NCBI GenBank assembly: GCA_011525755.1
Contig: WYBS01000126.1
Location: 1 to 64,000, forward strand
DNA length: 64,000 bases
Direction of reading: 5' to 3'
Origin: Planctomycetaceae bacterium
Lineage (GTDB): Bacteria > Planctomycetota > PLA2
A program made the translations under genes and the position numbers. Under the pieces are notes generated by a model, which had not been told where the DNA came from, ran no database searches, and saw only the letters and a program-made list of their open reading frames with translations. Below are positions 1 to 8,802 of the stretch, in pieces (the first letter of the stretch is position 1; each line of letters begins with the position of its first letter).

Positions 1-342
1 GAAGGGCTCGACCCTCCGCTCGCCGGGTCGCAGCGCGAGCGGGCGCCGCTCGGGGACGAGGTAGGTCTCCGGGATGGGGAGCGCGCAGAGGTCGATGCGG
101 ATGGCCGCCGGCACGTCGATGGCGTAGTAGCCGTTGACGCTCGTCCAGGTCTCCGCGACCACCCGCCCGCCCGCCTCAGCGATGATGCGCACGTTCCAGA
201 CGCTGCCGTACCGCCCCGTGACCGTGCCGGTGACGATGGCCATGTCGTTCCGCGCGTCGTCGGGCGGGCGGCGCAGCCACACGAGCGCGGCGACCGCGAC
301 CACGGCGATCCCGGGCAGGGCAAGCAGCGCGGCGCGTCTCAT
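1..342 (-). CDS. Membrane-anchored protein with carboxypeptidase-regulatory-like domain (partial)
   Basis: The reading frame is open from an ATG at 342 to the window edge, giving 114 residues with no stop, so the C-terminus is missing. The first residues (MRRAALL) are followed by one hydrophobic helix at about residues 5-23, then a short Arg/Asp linker. From about residue 34 a beta-sandwich-like stretch contains VTGTVTG and, later, NGYYAIDVP. These are typical of the carboxypeptidase regulatory-like fold, an Ig-like module common in exported proteins. The likely topology is an N-terminal anchor with the rest outside the cytoplasm. A TACAAT hexamer lies 12 nt upstream. The protein at 45514 shares the anchor-plus-module layout. 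The function is unknown. Confidence 0.7.
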   Translation of the reverse strand, partial: MRRAALLALPGIAVVAVAALVWLRRPPDDARNDMAIVTGTVTGRYGSVWNVRIIAEAGGRVVAETWTSVNGYYAIDVPAAIRIDLCALPIPETYLVPERRPLALRPGERRVEPF

Positions 343-354
343 GACCCCGTGAGG

Positions 355-360
355 ATTGTA
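355..360 (-). promoter_or_regulatory. -10-like hexamer TACAAT
   Basis: TACAAT reads toward the gene ending at the left edge, with 12 nt to its ATG. No convincing -35 is visible. Confidence 0.4.
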
Positions 361-454
361 CCGAGCGGACGCCGGGGCGCCCTGCGTCGGTTCATCCGCC
401 TGCTGCGATGGTTGCGTGGCGTCAAGAGCCTCGTTCCCCGAGCACGACGCGACC

Positions 455-693
455 GGAGTTGACCTCTCGCTCCTGCGTTCCATCCTCCGCCTCACGTCGC
501 TCGAACGCCTGAAGCGGATGGAGCAGGCCGCGCGTGACACCAGGGCCCTGAATGAGTACGGCCCGACGACACAGGCAAGCCCGCGCTGGTCCGCATCGCT
601 GAGCATCTGCAGCGGCATTGGCACATCGGTCGCCCGAAGGACAAGCTCGACGTCCTCCAGCTCGAGGCGATCAAGCGCCTGCAGCAGGAGTAG
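455..693 (+). pseudogene. Remnant of a nucleotidyltransferase-like gene
   Basis: Two protein-like pieces lie end to end in different frames. The first (about 455-562) reads VDLSLLRSILRLTSLERLK and continues with a charged helix. It matches the N-terminal helix I know from stand-alone nucleotidyltransferases of the toxin/antitoxin-associated type. The second (571-693, frame +1) ends in IGRPKDKLDVLQLEAIKRL and a TAG stop, resembling the C-terminal RPKD helix of the same kind of protein. The catalytic GS..D.D core that should lie between them is absent, so the gene appears to have lost its middle and been frameshifted. The family assignment rests on motif memory only. Confidence 0.45.
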
Positions 694-730
694 GGGGCGC
701 GGGAGCGCTCGCCGCGCTCCCGCGCCGGGG

Positions 731-1082
<352 letters not shown>

Positions 1083-1092
1083 GTGTCCCCGG

Positions 1093-1098
1093 ATTATA
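1093..1098 (-). promoter_or_regulatory. Promoter -10 box of ssrA
   Basis: A perfect TATAAT lies 10 nt upstream of the mature 5' end of tmRNA. The corresponding -35 region is a poor match, so the promoter may depend mainly on the -10. Confidence 0.75.
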
Positions 1099-1156
1099 CC
1101 GCACGCCGCGGACGCGGTTCGCCGGGCCGTCCGCCCGCCGTGTAGCCTAGGGCCCC

Positions 1157-1996
1157 GTGCCGCTCCTCGAACGGCTCTCTTCCCCGGAACCCCTTGTTGC
1201 CCTCGAGCTCCGCCCGCCGCGCGCGGCCATGGCCCACGGCATGACCATGGACGCGTGGATGGGGATGCACCGGGCCGTCCGGCGCCTCGTCGCGATGGAC
1301 ACGGCGCTCTTCCTCACCGACAGCGCGCTCGGGGACCGGGAGGAGGAGAACGTCCATCACCTCGCGAGCAACCTCGACGAGGATGTCCCTTTCGGCCGGA
1401 TCTGCCCCTTCCTCACGACCAAGCACACCCTCGAGTACTGCCTCTGGTTCGCGGACCGTGCGGCCGCCCGCGGGCACGCCGCGATCGCGGTCGTCGGCGG
1501 CGACCGCGCCAGCGGCCCCCCGCGCTGCCTGCCGCACGCCTACCTGCTGCGGCAGCGGATCAAGGCGCGGCATCCGGGCCTCGCCCTCGGAGGCTGGGCG
1601 AACCCGGCGCGCGACGCGGCCACGCAGGTGGGCCACCTCCTCGACGGGGGCGTCGCCGCGGACTTCTACCTGACGCAGATCGTCTCGCACCATGATCTCG
1701 CGCCGGTCGAGCAGTTCGTGCGCGAAGGGGAGCGGAGGGGCCTCGCGCTGCCCGGCGTCTTCGGCGTCTTCTACTACCGGAGCGCGAATCCGAAGACGCT
1801 CGCGACGCTCGCCAAGTTCCTCCCGGTGCCGGTCGAGAGTGTCGCGCGGGACTTCGCGAAGGGGATGAAGCCCGACGAGATCTGCGCGCGCACGATCCGC
1901 GCACTCCGGGACATCGGCGTCCCGCGCGTGTACGTGAGCAACCTGCGCCCCGACGACGCGGCCGCGCGCCTCGCGGCGATCCGCTCCCTCCTCTAA
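1157..1996 (+). CDS. Methylenetetrahydrofolate reductase family protein
   Basis: This 279-residue TIM-barrel protein resembles FAD-dependent methylenetetrahydrofolate reductases, which make 5-methyl-THF for methionine synthesis. Visible signatures are VALELRPP (15-20), VVGGD (112-116), GGWANP (145-150), TQIVSHHD (173-180) and NPKTLATLAKFLPVPVES near 211-228. The length is close to the usual 280-300. The start is a GTG, with TAGCCT 8 nt upstream. A second MTHFR domain sits 5 kb away in the fused protein at 6384. Several residues differ from classical MetF (for example no obvious EFFPP motif), so the substrate could be another folate or C1 compound. Confidence 0.75.
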   Translation: MPLLERLSSPEPLVALELRPPRAAMAHGMTMDAWMGMHRAVRRLVAMDTALFLTDSALGDREEENVHHLASNLDEDVPFGRICPFLTTKHTLEYCLWFADRAAARGHAAIAVVGGDRASGPPRCLPHAYLLRQRIKARHPGLALGGWANPARDAATQVGHLLDGGVAADFYLTQIVSHHDLAPVEQFVREGERRGLALPGVFGVFYYRSANPKTLATLAKFLPVPVESVARDFAKGMKPDEICARTIRALRDIGVPRVYVSNLRPDDAAARLAAIRSLL

Positions 1997-2012
1997 CGCG
2001 CGGCGCCGCGCG

Positions 2013-2053
2013 CGGTTCGAAACGGGTTCCCCGCGCCCCTCCCCTTCGAACCG
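2013..2053. repeat. Inverted repeat upstream of the VIT-vWA gene
   Basis: CGGTTCGAA (2013-2021) is repeated inverted as TTCGAACCG (2045-2053) with a 23-nt loop. It sits 28 nt before the ATG at 2081. It could be an operator or a leader/terminator hairpin of the preceding gene. Confidence 0.4.
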
Positions 2054-2080
2054 CCCGGGCCCTCGCTCGTTGCCAAGGGA

Positions 2081-4903
2081 ATGCGGCACCTCCTCGCGCT
2101 CGCGCTCCTCTCCGCACCCCTTCTCGCCAACGGCACGATCGAGGTCCGAGGCGGCCACGGCACGATCGCGCTCACGCGCCACTCCGTGAAGGGCGTGATC
2201 CGCGACCAGCTCGCGGAGGTCACGGTCGAGCAGGCGTTCGTGTCGCGCGCGGGCGGGCGCGTCGAGGGCTTCTACGTCTTCCCGCTGCCGCCCGGCGCGT
2301 CGGTCAGCGCGTTCGAGATGACGAACGACGGGAAGACGATGAAGGGCGAGATCGTCGAGCGCGACAAGGCGCGCCGGATCTACGAGTCGATCGTCAGCCG
2401 GAGGCAGGATCCGGCGCTCCTCGAGAAGATCGGCGACGAGGTCTTCCGCGCGCGCGTGTTCCCGATCGACCCCTCGAAGGAGGTCTCGATCCGGCTCACC
2501 TACCAGCAGCTGCTCGACGACCACGACGGCCTCGTGGAGCTCCGCTACCCGCTCGCGCGGGAGCGCCTCGGCGCGGGCGACGTCGCGGCGATCGAGCTCC
2601 GGTTCGAGATCGAGAGCTCCGTGGACCTCGTGTCGGTCGCGTCCCCGTCGCACGACCTGAAGGTCGAGAAGGATGGCGCGCGGCGCGCGTTCGCCGCCTC
2701 CTCGGGTGACGCGCGCGCGCAGGCGAGGGACCTCCTCCTCCGCGTCCAGCGCGACCCGGAGGCGATCGGCTTCACGCTCCTGGGCGACGCGGAGACGAAG
2801 ACCTTCCTCGCGATCCTCTCGCCGCCGACGCGGCTCAAGGACGAGGATATCCCGCCGCGCGACCTCGTCTACGTCATCGACACGAGCGGCTCGATGAACG
2901 GCGACAAGATGACGCAGGCGAAGCGCGCGCTGAAGCGCGGCGTGTCGCTCCTCCGCGAGCGCGACCGCTTCCGGATCCTCGCGTTCTCGACCGAGGTGAA
3001 CCCGTTCCACGAGGGGTGGCTCGACGCGACGCTCATGAACAAGGAGGGCGCGCTCAACTGGATCGAGCGGCTCGACGCGAACGGCGGCACGGCGATCGAC
3101 GACGCCCTCGCGGCCGCGCTCGCGTCGGGCGACCCGGAGCGGCTCACGCTGGTCGTCTTCCTCACGGACGGCCTGCCGACGGTGGGCGAGGTGGACCCGA
3201 AGAAGGTCGTCGCGAACGTGAAGGCGAGAAACACCGCGGCGATGCGCGTCTTCTGCTTCGGCGTCGGGTTCGACCAGGGCGCCCCCTTCCTCGACGGCAT
3301 CGCGGAATCGACCCGCGCGTCGCGCGAGTACGTGACCGAAGGCCAGGACCTCGAGGCGGCGCTCGTGAGGTTCTTCGACCGGGTCCAGCATCCGGCGCTC
3401 ACCGACCTCAAGATGGAGTGGGGCTCCGGGGCGAGGGAGACCTACCCGCACCCGCTGCCGGACCTCTTCGCGGGCGACCGGCTCGTCGTCGCGGGCCGCT
3501 ACGAGACCGCGGGGCCGTGCCTCGCGAGGCTCAAGGGCGTGCGGCTCGGGAAGCCCGTGGAGCTCGTCTACGAGGGCTCCCTGCCGGAGAAGGGCGGCGT
3601 GCCCGCGGTCGCGCGGTTCTGGGCGCAGAGAAAGATCGACTTCCTGCTCGGCGAGATCGAGCGCAACGGCGCGCAGAAGGAGCTCAAGGACGCGATCGTG
3701 TCGCTCGCGACGAGGCACCACATCGTGACGCCCTTTACGGCGGGCCTCGTGGTCGAGGACGAGCCGGTGCGTCCGGAGGAGACCGTGAGGCGGGAGCGGA
3801 TCGAGACCGAGGAGGTCTCGGACCACAGCGAGGTGGACACGGACAGCGAGTTCCTGGAGACCGCGGGGGAGGACGGGATCTCCGACGAGCCTTTCACCGG
3901 CCCGAGCACGAACAGCGCGATCGGCCTCGGCGGCGGCGCGGGCGGCGGCAGGCGCGGCCGCGGCGGGAGGCGCAACATGAGGGCGGGCGGCGGCAGCGGC
4001 CTCACGGAGAACTCGGTGGAGCTGGGCCTCAAGTGGCTCTCCGCGAGGCAGGACGCGGCGACGGGCGCCATCGGCGGCGTCGAGGAGACGTCGCTCGCGC
4101 TCCTCGCGTTCCTCGGCGCAGGGTACACGGACCGCGGCTCGGCCGCGGAGAACAAGTACGCGAAGTGCGTCCGCGCCGGCCTCCGCTCCGTGATGCAGTC
4201 GCAGGACGAGGGCGGGTGCTTCGCGGACCGCTCGCAGCCGGGCTGGCTCCGCGCGCACACCATGGCGACGATCGCGATGTGCGAGGCGTTCTGGATGACC
4301 CGGAACCCGCGGTACAAGCGACCGGCGCAGGAAGGCCTCGATCTCCTCGCATCGGTCCGGACGCTCGGCGGCGGATGGGGCGACGGCACGCGGAAGGGCG
4401 AGGACGACCTTGTCGCGACGGTCTCCGCGGCGCTCGCGATGAGGAGCGGGAAGCTCGCGGGGCTCGAGATCGATCCCGACGCGCTCGAGGCGACGCGCGC
4501 GCTTCTCGAGAGGCGGAAGGGCTCGCTCTCGCCCGTCGAGCAGGCGGCCGCGCTCGCGGGCCGGATCCTCCTCGGGGAGGACCCGCGGACGTCCGGGGCG
4601 ATCCGGTCCCTCGCGGACCTGCTCCTCGCGAGGCTGCCCGAGTGGAGAGACGGCGAGGCGCCGCCGGTCGAGCTCTGGCACCTGGGCACGCTCGGGATGT
4701 TCCAGGTGGGGGGGAAGCACTGGCGCCAGTGGAACGACGCGATGGTCACGGCGCTCGTCGAGAGCCAGCACCCGAAGGACGCGGGCGACCTCGCGGGCGC
4801 GTGGACGCACGCGGGCGCGCCGCTGCCGGTCGGCGACGTGGCGAAGCTCGCGGCGTGCCTCGAGGTCTACTACCGCTACGACAGGGTCTTCGGGGTGAGG
4901 TGA
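2081..4903 (+). CDS. Exported VIT + von Willebrand A + alpha/alpha-toroid protein
   Basis: This 940-residue protein starts with a signal peptide (about 1-17). Residues 20-145 form a VIT (vault/inter-alpha-trypsin) domain, with FYVFPLP and the DKARRIYE segment. A vWA domain spans about 262-435 with an intact MIDAS: DTSGS (267-271) and TDG (362-364). The middle links through an acidic stretch to a Gly/Arg-rich hinge at about 613-640. The last 300 residues are helical repeats of the terpenoid-cyclase/prenyltransferase toroid type (VELGLKWLSARQD, ALLAFLGAGYT). The same C-terminal module occurs in the lipoprotein at 10640. AAGGGA just before the ATG is a plausible ribosome site. A GGGGGCTCCGGGGG copy follows the stop directly. 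The likely role is metal-dependent protein binding at the cell surface; ligand unknown. Confidence 0.88.
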   Translation: MRHLLALALLSAPLLANGTIEVRGGHGTIALTRHSVKGVIRDQLAEVTVEQAFVSRAGGRVEGFYVFPLPPGASVSAFEMTNDGKTMKGEIVERDKARRIYESIVSRRQDPALLEKIGDEVFRARVFPIDPSKEVSIRLTYQQLLDDHDGLVELRYPLARERLGAGDVAAIELRFEIESSVDLVSVASPSHDLKVEKDGARRAFAASSGDARAQARDLLLRVQRDPEAIGFTLLGDAETKTFLAILSPPTRLKDEDIPPRDLVYVIDTSGSMNGDKMTQAKRALKRGVSLLRERDRFRILAFSTEVNPFHEGWLDATLMNKEGALNWIERLDANGGTAIDDALAAALASGDPERLTLVVFLTDGLPTVGEVDPKKVVANVKARNTAAMRVFCFGVGFDQGAPFLDGIAESTRASREYVTEGQDLEAALVRFFDRVQHPALTDLKMEWGSGARETYPHPLPDLFAGDRLVVAGRYETAGPCLARLKGVRLGKPVELVYEGSLPEKGGVPAVARFWAQRKIDFLLGEIERNGAQKELKDAIVSLATRHHIVTPFTAGLVVEDEPVRPEETVRRERIETEEVSDHSEVDTDSEFLETAGEDGISDEPFTGPSTNSAIGLGGGAGGGRRGRGGRRNMRAGGGSGLTENSVELGLKWLSARQDAATGAIGGVEETSLALLAFLGAGYTDRGSAAENKYAKCVRAGLRSVMQSQDEGGCFADRSQPGWLRAHTMATIAMCEAFWMTRNPRYKRPAQEGLDLLASVRTLGGGWGDGTRKGEDDLVATVSAALAMRSGKLAGLEIDPDALEATRALLERRKGSLSPVEQAAALAGRILLGEDPRTSGAIRSLADLLLARLPEWRDGEAPPVELWHLGTLGMFQVGGKHWRQWNDAMVTALVESQHPKDAGDLAGAWTHAGAPLPVGDVAKLAACLEVYYRYDRVFGVR

Positions 4904-4917
4904 GGGGGCTCCGGGGG
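4904..4917 (+). repeat. 14-mer GGGGGCTCCGGGGG, copy 1
   Basis: An exact copy directly abuts the TGA of the VIT-vWA gene, in the short space between two convergent genes. Confidence 0.85.
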
Positions 4918-4926
4918 CCGGAGGGC

Positions 4927-6387
4927 CTACTTGGCCTCGGCCCCCTCGCCCTCCTCCTCCCACGGGTAGACGGCCGCGACATCGACGACGCCCGCGAGGA
5001 GCGACTCCGGGGTCTCGCCCTTCGCGGAGCACTCCGCGGTGAGCGTCGCGCCCTCGACCGACACCGCGAGCGAGGCGAGGAACACCCTCACCCGCGCGAT
5101 CGCGGCCGGGTTGACGTCGTGGAGCGGGACCGGGCCGATCGTCGCAGGCTCGAGCTTCAGGCCTTTCCACCTCTCCATCTCGGCCGCCGCCGCCTTCGCA
5201 GCCTCCGCGTCCCCGAAGCCGGCCCGGCAGCGCAGCATCACGCCGCCGTCGAACGACGCCCGGAGGGTCAGCGTCTCGACGCCCTTCACCGGCAGCTTGT
5301 CCGCGAACGGCACCTTCCGGCAGTGGATCCAGATCGCGTCGTCGCCGCCGAGGCCGAGGGCGGCGAGGTCGGCGGGGATCCCCGCTTCGGCGAGTTTCCA
5401 GGTGCCTCGCGACGCGGCGAACGTGTCCCGCGTCGCGCGGATGGACACGTCGTTCAGCTCGACGCCCGTCGAATCCTCCCTCGGCTGCACCTTCGCGCCC
5501 AACGCGACGCACCCCGCCGCGAGCTGCTCGAACTCGAAGGTCCCCTCCGCCCGCGCCTGGAATTCCGTTGGCGCCCCGGGCCGGAACCGCAGGGCCAGGG
5601 TCGTCCGGTCGAGGCGCGCGTTCCCGAACCTACGCGCGACCTCGTAGAACATCTCGCTGTCCCGGTCCAGGACCCATTGGGCATCACAGAAGTCCGACGG
5701 CGCGATCGCCGCGCCCACCCTCGCGATGACCTGCCTCGACGACCGCGTCCAGTACGTGCGGAGGACGCGCCAGTAGTCGCGCCACGGCGGGATCCTGCGC
5801 TGGTCGACGACGATGAGCACGTCGGAGTCGAGGGGAATCGCCGCGAGCCTCCCCAGCTCGACGGCGGGGAGCCTCCGCCCCTCGATCATCGCGACGACGT
5901 CCGCCGCCGCGCGACGGGTGATCGGATCGAGGGTCGAGAGCTCGGTGAGCCACCCGACTGCCGCCTGGGCGCGCCGGCTGCCGAGCACGCGCATGCGAAG
6001 GATGCGGTCGAGGCTCAATCGGCGAGCTTTCGGGTCGGACAGATCTCGCGGCATCTCCCCGGTAGCCCAGAGCAGAAGCTGCTCGTCGAAGAGGCTCTCG
6101 TTGGTCTTCTTCAGATGCCGCTCCGGGTCGCACAGGGACGCCATGTCTGTCGGCCCCGCCGCCACGAGGAGACCCGCCCACCAAAGGGGTTGTTCGGCGA
6201 GTTCCGCGGCGAGGTCCTTGAACACCGGGAACGGCTTGAACGTCTTGAGCATCTCCCCGCCGAGCTCCGGGTCCGGCCATCCCAGGAGCCCGCCATCCTC
6301 GCCGACGATCCAGGCCGTCTCGTAGAACTCGTCCTGGGCCTGCGCCACGGCTGCCAGCGCGAGCAGCAAGAGCGCGACGCGCGTCAC
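4927..6387 (-). CDS. Exported protein of unknown function
   Basis: This is a 486-residue protein I do not recognise. It begins with GTG; the start overlaps the TGA of the upstream methyltransferase gene as GTGA, so translation is probably coupled. Residues 1-18 (VTRVALLLLALAAVAQAQ) are a clear signal peptide. The body has no transmembrane helix or known catalytic motif. It is alpha/beta mixed, with several Trp-rich segments (RDYWRVLRTYW) and a C-terminal half of regular beta strands. The C-terminus is acidic (EEEGEGAEAK). Its pairing with a folate/methionine gene may be coincidence. Confidence 0.7.
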   Translation of the reverse strand: MTRVALLLLALAAVAQAQDEFYETAWIVGEDGGLLGWPDPELGGEMLKTFKPFPVFKDLAAELAEQPLWWAGLLVAAGPTDMASLCDPERHLKKTNESLFDEQLLLWATGEMPRDLSDPKARRLSLDRILRMRVLGSRRAQAAVGWLTELSTLDPITRRAAADVVAMIEGRRLPAVELGRLAAIPLDSDVLIVVDQRRIPPWRDYWRVLRTYWTRSSRQVIARVGAAIAPSDFCDAQWVLDRDSEMFYEVARRFGNARLDRTTLALRFRPGAPTEFQARAEGTFEFEQLAAGCVALGAKVQPREDSTGVELNDVSIRATRDTFAASRGTWKLAEAGIPADLAALGLGGDDAIWIHCRKVPFADKLPVKGVETLTLRASFDGGVMLRCRAGFGDAEAAKAAAAEMERWKGLKLEPATIGPVPLHDVNPAAIARVRVFLASLAVSVEGATLTAECSAKGETPESLLAGVVDVAAVYPWEEEGEGAEAK

Positions 6388-8192
6388 ACGACCTCCAGGG
6401 CGCGGGCGACGTCGCCGTCCGGCGCCGCCACGAGGATGCCCTGCACGAGCGGCTTCACGGCCGCGACAAGCTCCCGCGCGATCGCGAGCCCTTCCGCCTC
6501 CTCCTCCCCGCGCCCCTCCGCCTCCACCATCCGGTGCACCAGCGCCTTCGGCACCGGCACGTCCGCCATCTGCTGCTCGAAGAACTCCGCCTCGCGCGCC
6601 GTGCGCAGCGGCCAGATCGTCGCGATCACGGGCAGCCGCGGCCCCTCGCGCAGCGCCGACGCGAGCGCGTCCGGGTCGAACACCGGCGCCGTCACCGCGA
6701 ACTCCGCGCCCGCCTCCACCTTCCAGCGCATCCGCGAGATCTCGCGCGCCCGGTCGGGCGCGGTCGCATCGAGCCGTACGCCTATATGGAACCTCGTCGG
6801 CTCGCCGATCGGGTTGCCCGCCATGTCCTCGCCGTGGTTCAGCCGCGCGGCGAGGTTCACGGCGCCGATCGAGTCCACGTCGAGGTCGCTCTCCGCGTCG
6901 GCGCCCGCGTGCGACGGCGCGCCCGTCACGACGAGCAGGTTCGAGATCCCCATCGCGCACGCGCCGAGGAGGTCCGACTGCATCCGCGGAAGCCGCCGCA
7001 GCCGGCACGAGTAGTGGACGAGCGACTCGATCCCCTGCACGCGGGAGGAGAGCTGGGCGAGCACGAGCGGGGGCAGGCCGCCGCGCGTCTCCGGCAGCGA
7101 GACGAAGCTCACGCCGGCGTCCGCGAGCCGCCGCGCCGCGTCGATCACGGACGACGCGACCCACCCCGCGGGCGCCGGCAGCTCGACGCCCCTCACGAAG
7201 TCGCCGCTCGCGAGCGACCGCGCGAGCAGGGACTTCGTCGCCGGCCCCGTCGGCCGGGCGGCGCCGGCGCTGCGCCGCGTCGTCGCGTGGCGAACAGGGG
7301 GGGGTGCGGGGGACGTCGCGCCGAGCATCGACCGAAGCGCGCGGATGTGGTCGGGCGTCGTCCCGCAGCAGCCGCCGAGGAAGCGCACGCCGGCGCGCAC
7401 CGCGCGCTTCGCCCACGCGACGAGGTACTCCGGCGACGCGAGGTAGAGGTTTCTCCCCTCGACCGAGCGCGGCTGGCCCGCGTTGGGCTGGCCGGCGAGC
7501 GGGACCTCGACCGCCTCGCGCATGGCCTCGAGGGCCTCGAGCGCGGCGAGCGCCTCGGAGCAGTTGACGCCCACGACGTCGGCGCCCGCGGCGACGAGGC
7601 GCGCGGCCGCCTCGCCGGCGGCGACCCCCTCCCGCGTGCACCCTCCCGTCACGACCGAGAGCTGCGCGATCACGGGCAGGCTCGAGACCCCGCGCACCGC
7701 GCGCACCGCCTCCTCGATCTCCGGCAGGTGGGAGAAGGTCTCGAGCACGAAGAGATCGACGCCGCCCTCGGCGAGCGATCGCGCCTGCTCCGCGAACACC
7801 TCGCGCGCCTCGTCGCGGCCGGTCGGGCCGAAGGGCTCGATGCGGACGCCGAGCGGTCCCATCGAGCCGGCGACGAGCGCGCGGCCCTTCGCCGCCTCGC
7901 GCGCGATCTCCGCGCCGCGGACGTTCAGCTCCTTCACCTTCCCCGCGAGGCCGTGGGCGGAGAGGCGGAACCGGTTCGCGGCGAAGGTGTTCGTCTCGAG
8001 GATGTCCGCGCCCGCGGCGACGTACTCCTCGTGGACCTCGCGCACGAGCGCCGGCTGCGCGAGGTTCGCCTCCTCGAAGGCGCGGTGGACGAACACGCCC
8101 TTGGCGTAGAGCTCTGTCCCCATGGCACCGTCGAGGAGGACGGCGCCGCCGTTCTTGAGGAGATCCGGAAAGCTCGTGGCCATGGACGCCAT
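6384..8192 (-). CDS. Bifunctional homocysteine S-methyltransferase / methylenetetrahydrofolate reductase
   Basis: The protein (602 residues) joins two enzymes. Residues about 1-290 form the homocysteine-binding methyltransferase barrel with zinc ligands in GVNC (208-211) and GGCCGTT (273-279). Residues about 320-602 form a MetF-like reductase barrel with LLVVTGAPS, RLNHGEDMAGNPIG and APVFDPDAL. The layout matches YitJ-type bifunctional proteins. Cobalamin and pterin domains of MetH are absent. The start is uncertain: ATGs at 8192 and 8183 are both possible and neither has a strong ribosome site. The stop overlaps the next gene's GTG. Confidence 0.85.
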   Translation of the reverse strand: MASMATSFPDLLKNGGAVLLDGAMGTELYAKGVFVHRAFEEANLAQPALVREVHEEYVAAGADILETNTFAANRFRLSAHGLAGKVKELNVRGAEIAREAAKGRALVAGSMGPLGVRIEPFGPTGRDEAREVFAEQARSLAEGGVDLFVLETFSHLPEIEEAVRAVRGVSSLPVIAQLSVVTGGCTREGVAAGEAAARLVAAGADVVGVNCSEALAALEALEAMREAVEVPLAGQPNAGQPRSVEGRNLYLASPEYLVAWAKRAVRAGVRFLGGCCGTTPDHIRALRSMLGATSPAPPPVRHATTRRSAGAARPTGPATKSLLARSLASGDFVRGVELPAPAGWVASSVIDAARRLADAGVSFVSLPETRGGLPPLVLAQLSSRVQGIESLVHYSCRLRRLPRMQSDLLGACAMGISNLLVVTGAPSHAGADAESDLDVDSIGAVNLAARLNHGEDMAGNPIGEPTRFHIGVRLDATAPDRAREISRMRWKVEAGAEFAVTAPVFDPDALASALREGPRLPVIATIWPLRTAREAEFFEQQMADVPVPKALVHRMVEAEGRGEEEAEGLAIARELVAAVKPLVQGILVAAPDGDVARALEVV

Positions 8193-8216
8193 TGGACCAC
8201 AAGGAGGGGGGCGAGC

Positions 8217-8618
8217 GGGGACCCGGACGCGACCGTCGCGGCCGCCAAAGCGCACTGGAAGATCTCCGGCGATCCGACCGTCGCCGTCGAGGCGATGGTC
8301 GCGAGCCTCGCCGCCTTTCCGGACGGGGGCATCACCCCGCCCTAACCGCCCTCGAGGAGATGGGCCGCGACGCGGCGACTGCGATCCCGGCGCTGCTCCG
8401 CGAGGCGGAATCGGAACGCCTGCAGCGCGCCTACGGGGCGTGCGCCGTGCTGGTCGCGATGGGAGACACCGCGCTCCCCGCGGTCCGCGGCTGGCTCCGG
8501 ACGTGCGAGCCCCCCTTGGACTCCGCCGTCGTGATGGCGTTCGGCGCCACGCTTCACGACGAGCTCATCGAGCGCTTCGGGGATGATGCGAAGGAGCTGT
8601 TCGATTTCGTGGAGACGC
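8217..8618 (+). pseudogene. Truncated, frameshifted HEAT-repeat gene fragment
   Basis: A HEAT-like reading has no start codon. It reads TVAAAKAHWKISGDP and AVEAMVASLAAFPDG up to about 8338, then continues one frame over as ALTALEEMGRDAATAIPALL and later GDTALPAVRGWLRT. The repeat phase is preserved across the frame change, so this is a broken gene rather than chance. It ends abruptly near 8618, where an unrelated fragment on the other strand begins. Confidence 0.6.
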
Positions 8619-8799
8619 ATGGTGGACGAGAGCGGGATAGAGGGAGGCGAGGGACTTCGGGTCCTTGAAGAGCAGGTCCGTGGCCCACTCCGTCTGGTAG
8701 GCGGACCAGTAGTAGCTCTGGGGCCAGGGCGAGAAGATGCGCCCGTGGAGCGGGTTGAGCCTGCGGGCGATAGCGTCCAGGGCGGGCGTCAGCCCGCGC
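8616..8799 (-). pseudogene. Protein-coding fragment of unidentified family
   Basis: The minus strand reads RGLTPALDAIARRLNPLHGR, then IFSPWPQSYYWSAYQTEWAT, then DLLFKDPKSLASLYPALVHH. The Trp/Tyr-rich composition is unlike a shadow frame. It is bounded by a TAG at the left edge of the neighbouring repeat element and by loss of similarity at about 8616. I have an impression of a mobile-element-associated family but cannot name it. Confidence 0.5.
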
Positions 8800-8802
8800 T
8801 AG

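Noticed and set aside
1094-5512. A 1472-codon open frame on the minus strand, and similar long frames elsewhere (for example 3016-7014 plus, 19914-23606 minus)
   Set aside because: They lie opposite or across well-supported genes, are dominated by Arg/Ala/Gly/Pro, and show no domain; they result from high GC content.
8193-8260. SAM or cobalamin riboswitch before the homocysteine methyltransferase gene
   Set aside because: The upstream sequence is the HEAT fragment and shows no riboswitch core.
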